This document shows positions 7,281-8,409 of a stretch of 8,409 nucleotides of DNA, in pieces. The position numbers and the translations under genes are program-made. Position 1 is the first letter of the stretch; each line of letters begins with the position of its first letter. This DNA comes from Candidatus Krumholzibacteriia bacterium (GTDB taxonomy: Bacteria; Krumholzibacteriota; Krumholzibacteriia; LZORAL124-64-63): assembly GCA_014859985.1 (NCBI GenBank), contig JACZKN010000108.1, positions 1 to 8,409 of the forward strand. Reading direction: 5' to 3'. Under the pieces are notes generated by a model. It saw nothing but the letters and a program-made list of their open reading frames with translations, had not been told where the DNA came from and did not search any database.

Positions 7281-8409
7281 ATGAACGGCCGTGGGCGGCA
7301 CCGGTTTGACCGTGCAAAAAACGAGACAACCCGTCTCGTTTTTGTCCTCCTGTGCCTGGCAGCGGGGCCGGCCGCCGCGCAGCTTTCGCCCGGTCCCCTG
7401 AGCCGGGCCCACGAGAAGTTCGACGGCCTGCGCCAATGCGGCAGCTGCCACGCCTTGGGCAACCGCGAGGTCCAGGCCAAATGCCTGGAGTGCCACCGCG
7501 AGATCGCCGCCCAGCGCGACGCCGGCCGGGGCTTGCACGCGCAGGCGGCCTACGCCCGCTGCGTCGACTGCCACGTGGAGCACCAGGGCCGCGACTACGA
7601 ACTGGTGCACTGGCCCGACGGCCGCGATCGCTTCGCGCACGACCAGACCGGCTTCGTCCTCGACGGCAGCCATGCCGGCAAGGACTGCCGCGCCTGCCAC
7701 ACCGTGCGCTACCAGGCCGACCCCGCGGCCTTGCGCCGCGCCGACAAGGACCTGCACCGCACCTACCTGGGCCTCGAGCCGGCCTGCCAGGCGTGCCATC
7801 AGGATCCCCACGCCGGCCAGTTCAAGCAGGACTGCACGACCTGCCACGACACGGCCAAGTGGAAACCGGCGCCGTTGTTCGACCACGCCCGAACCGCCTA
7901 TCCTCTGACCGGTCGGCACGCCCAGGTGGCCTGCGCCTCCTGCCACAAGCCGGCCGAGCCGCCCCAGGCGGTGCTCTACAAGGGGCTGCCCCACGACACC
8001 TGCGTCGACTGCCACCGCGACCCCCACGCCGGGGCCCTGGGGCCGCGCTGCACCGACTGCCACGGCACCGACGGCTGGAAGCTGATCCGGGGCGCCGGTT
8101 TCGACCATGACAGGACCCGCTACCCGTTGCGGGGCCGCCACGCCAAGGTGGCCTGCGCCGGCTGCCACCAGCAGAGGGGTCCCAAGCCGGCCTTCACCCG
8201 CTGCGCCGACTGCCACCGGGACGAGCACGGCGGCCAGGCCCGCGGCCGCCCAGGCTGGCAGGCCTGCGAGCGTTGCCACACGGTCGAGGCATTTCGCCCG
8301 GCCCGCTTCGGCCTGGCCGACCACGACACCACGCGGTATCCCCTGCAGGGAGCCCATCGGGCCGCGCCCTGCGGTTCGTGCCACAAGGCGGCCGCGGCCG
8401 CCTTGTGGC
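7281..8409 (+). CDS. Exported multihaem cytochrome c, 13 or more haems (3' end beyond window)
   Basis: The frame is open from the ATG at 7281 to the right edge: 376 residues, no stop. The N-terminus has a charged region (1-18), a hydrophobic core (19-30) and AAAQ, with likely cleavage after residue 33. Thirteen CXXCH c-haem sites begin at C53, 68, 94, 136, 169, 185, 218, 241, 257, 292, 308, 329 and 364. From residue 119 the protein is built of repeated units: a CxxCH-x-D-P/E-H-x-G stretch with a second CxxCH, then DH..T.YPL.GRHA.VAC..CH. Extra histidines in these units are candidate second axial ligands. The fold resembles cytochrome c3-type multihaem families; no named homologue is assigned. 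It should sit in the periplasm or on the outer surface and take electrons from the membrane cytochrome b-like partner. The start overlaps that gene's end: GGAAG lies 7 bases before the ATG and the TGA 3 bases before, so coupling is likely. No other in-frame ATG, GTG or TTG precedes the signal core. Confidence 0.92.
   Translation, partial: MNGRGRHRFDRAKNETTRLVFVLLCLAAGPAAAQLSPGPLSRAHEKFDGLRQCGSCHALGNREVQAKCLECHREIAAQRDAGRGLHAQAAYARCVDCHVEHQGRDYELVHWPDGRDRFAHDQTGFVLDGSHAGKDCRACHTVRYQADPAALRRADKDLHRTYLGLEPACQACHQDPHAGQFKQDCTTCHDTAKWKPAPLFDHARTAYPLTGRHAQVACASCHKPAEPPQAVLYKGLPHDTCVDCHRDPHAGALGPRCTDCHGTDGWKLIRGAGFDHDRTRYPLRGRHAKVACAGCHQQRGPKPAFTRCADCHRDEHGGQARGRPGWQACERCHTVEAFRPARFGLADHDTTRYPLQGAHRAAPCGSCHKAAAAALW
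7317..7343 (+). terminator. Intrinsic terminator-like hairpin inside the start of the cytochrome c gene
   Basis: A perfect 11-bp inverted repeat, AAAAACGAGAC and GTCTCGTTTTT, with loop AACCC. It has a GC-containing core flanked by A and T tracts, so it could terminate in either direction. It lies 40 bases after the membrane gene's stop but 36 bases inside the cytochrome c reading frame (codons 13-21). It is strikingly AT-rich for this DNA. It may attenuate transcription between the two genes. Confidence 0.65.
7635..8384 (+). repeat. Four in-frame copies of a 22-residue haem-binding repeat
   Basis: Copies lie at 7635-7700 (residues 119-140, most diverged), 7881-7946 (201-222), 8103-8168 (275-296) and 8319-8384 (347-368). 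The shared pattern is (D/A)H..T.(Y/F).L.G.H....C..CH. The last three copies are 72-74 residues apart, with a CxxCH-x-D-P/E-H-x-G...CxxCH segment between them. This points to internal duplication of a multihaem unit; more copies may follow beyond the window. Confidence 0.85.

Noticed and set aside
7352..8110. Plus-strand frame starting at 7352 as a separate gene
   Set aside because: It is out of frame with the CXXCH-containing reading frame and is Arg/Pro-rich with no motif.

Overview
The window is high-GC bacterial chromosomal DNA with seven protein genes and no mobile element, CRISPR array, rRNA or tRNA that I can see. The lineage cannot be fixed from it. Four traits together suggest a metabolically versatile environmental bacterium, possibly an uncultured Gram-negative phylum of the Acidobacteria / Gemmatimonadota / FCB type (inference): a large-family Ser/Thr kinase, glutaminyl-tRNA synthetase, selenocysteine use, and a multihaem cytochrome c with a Sec-type signal.

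Left part, minus strand (1-2390). A Ser/Thr protein kinase runs off the left edge just after its kinase domain. It is separated by an AT-rich stretch and a strong hairpin terminator from a Tat-signal-bearing NAD-dependent epimerase/dehydratase-like protein. That protein carries Phe where the catalytic Tyr of extended SDR enzymes is expected.

Middle part, minus strand (2391-6168). glnS, selD and an HDOD-domain gene lie in this order with short gaps (46 and 75 bases) and probably form one transcription unit. selD is itself a selenoprotein gene. A perfect Shine-Dalgarno and ATG at 4403 are followed by an in-frame TGA at 4352-4350, exactly at the catalytic Cys/Sec position, and a bacterial SECIS-like hairpin follows the TGA. 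Reading TGA as stop would lose the first 63 residues. The organism must therefore decode UGA as Sec, although selA, selB and selC are not in the window.

Right part, plus strand (6399-8409). Divergent from glnS across a 230-base promoter region lies a two-gene electron-transfer unit. The first gene encodes a five-helix membrane protein with two His-x13-His pairs, the arrangement of ferric-reductase/NOX-type dihaem b proteins. The second starts 3 bases after it and encodes an exported multihaem cytochrome c with 13 CXXCH motifs in the 376 residues visible; it runs off the right edge. A textbook intrinsic terminator hairpin sits inside the first codons of the cytochrome c gene, which suggests attenuation between the two genes. 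The likely job is to pass electrons from the membrane (quinol or a cytoplasmic donor) to periplasmic or extracellular haem carriers.
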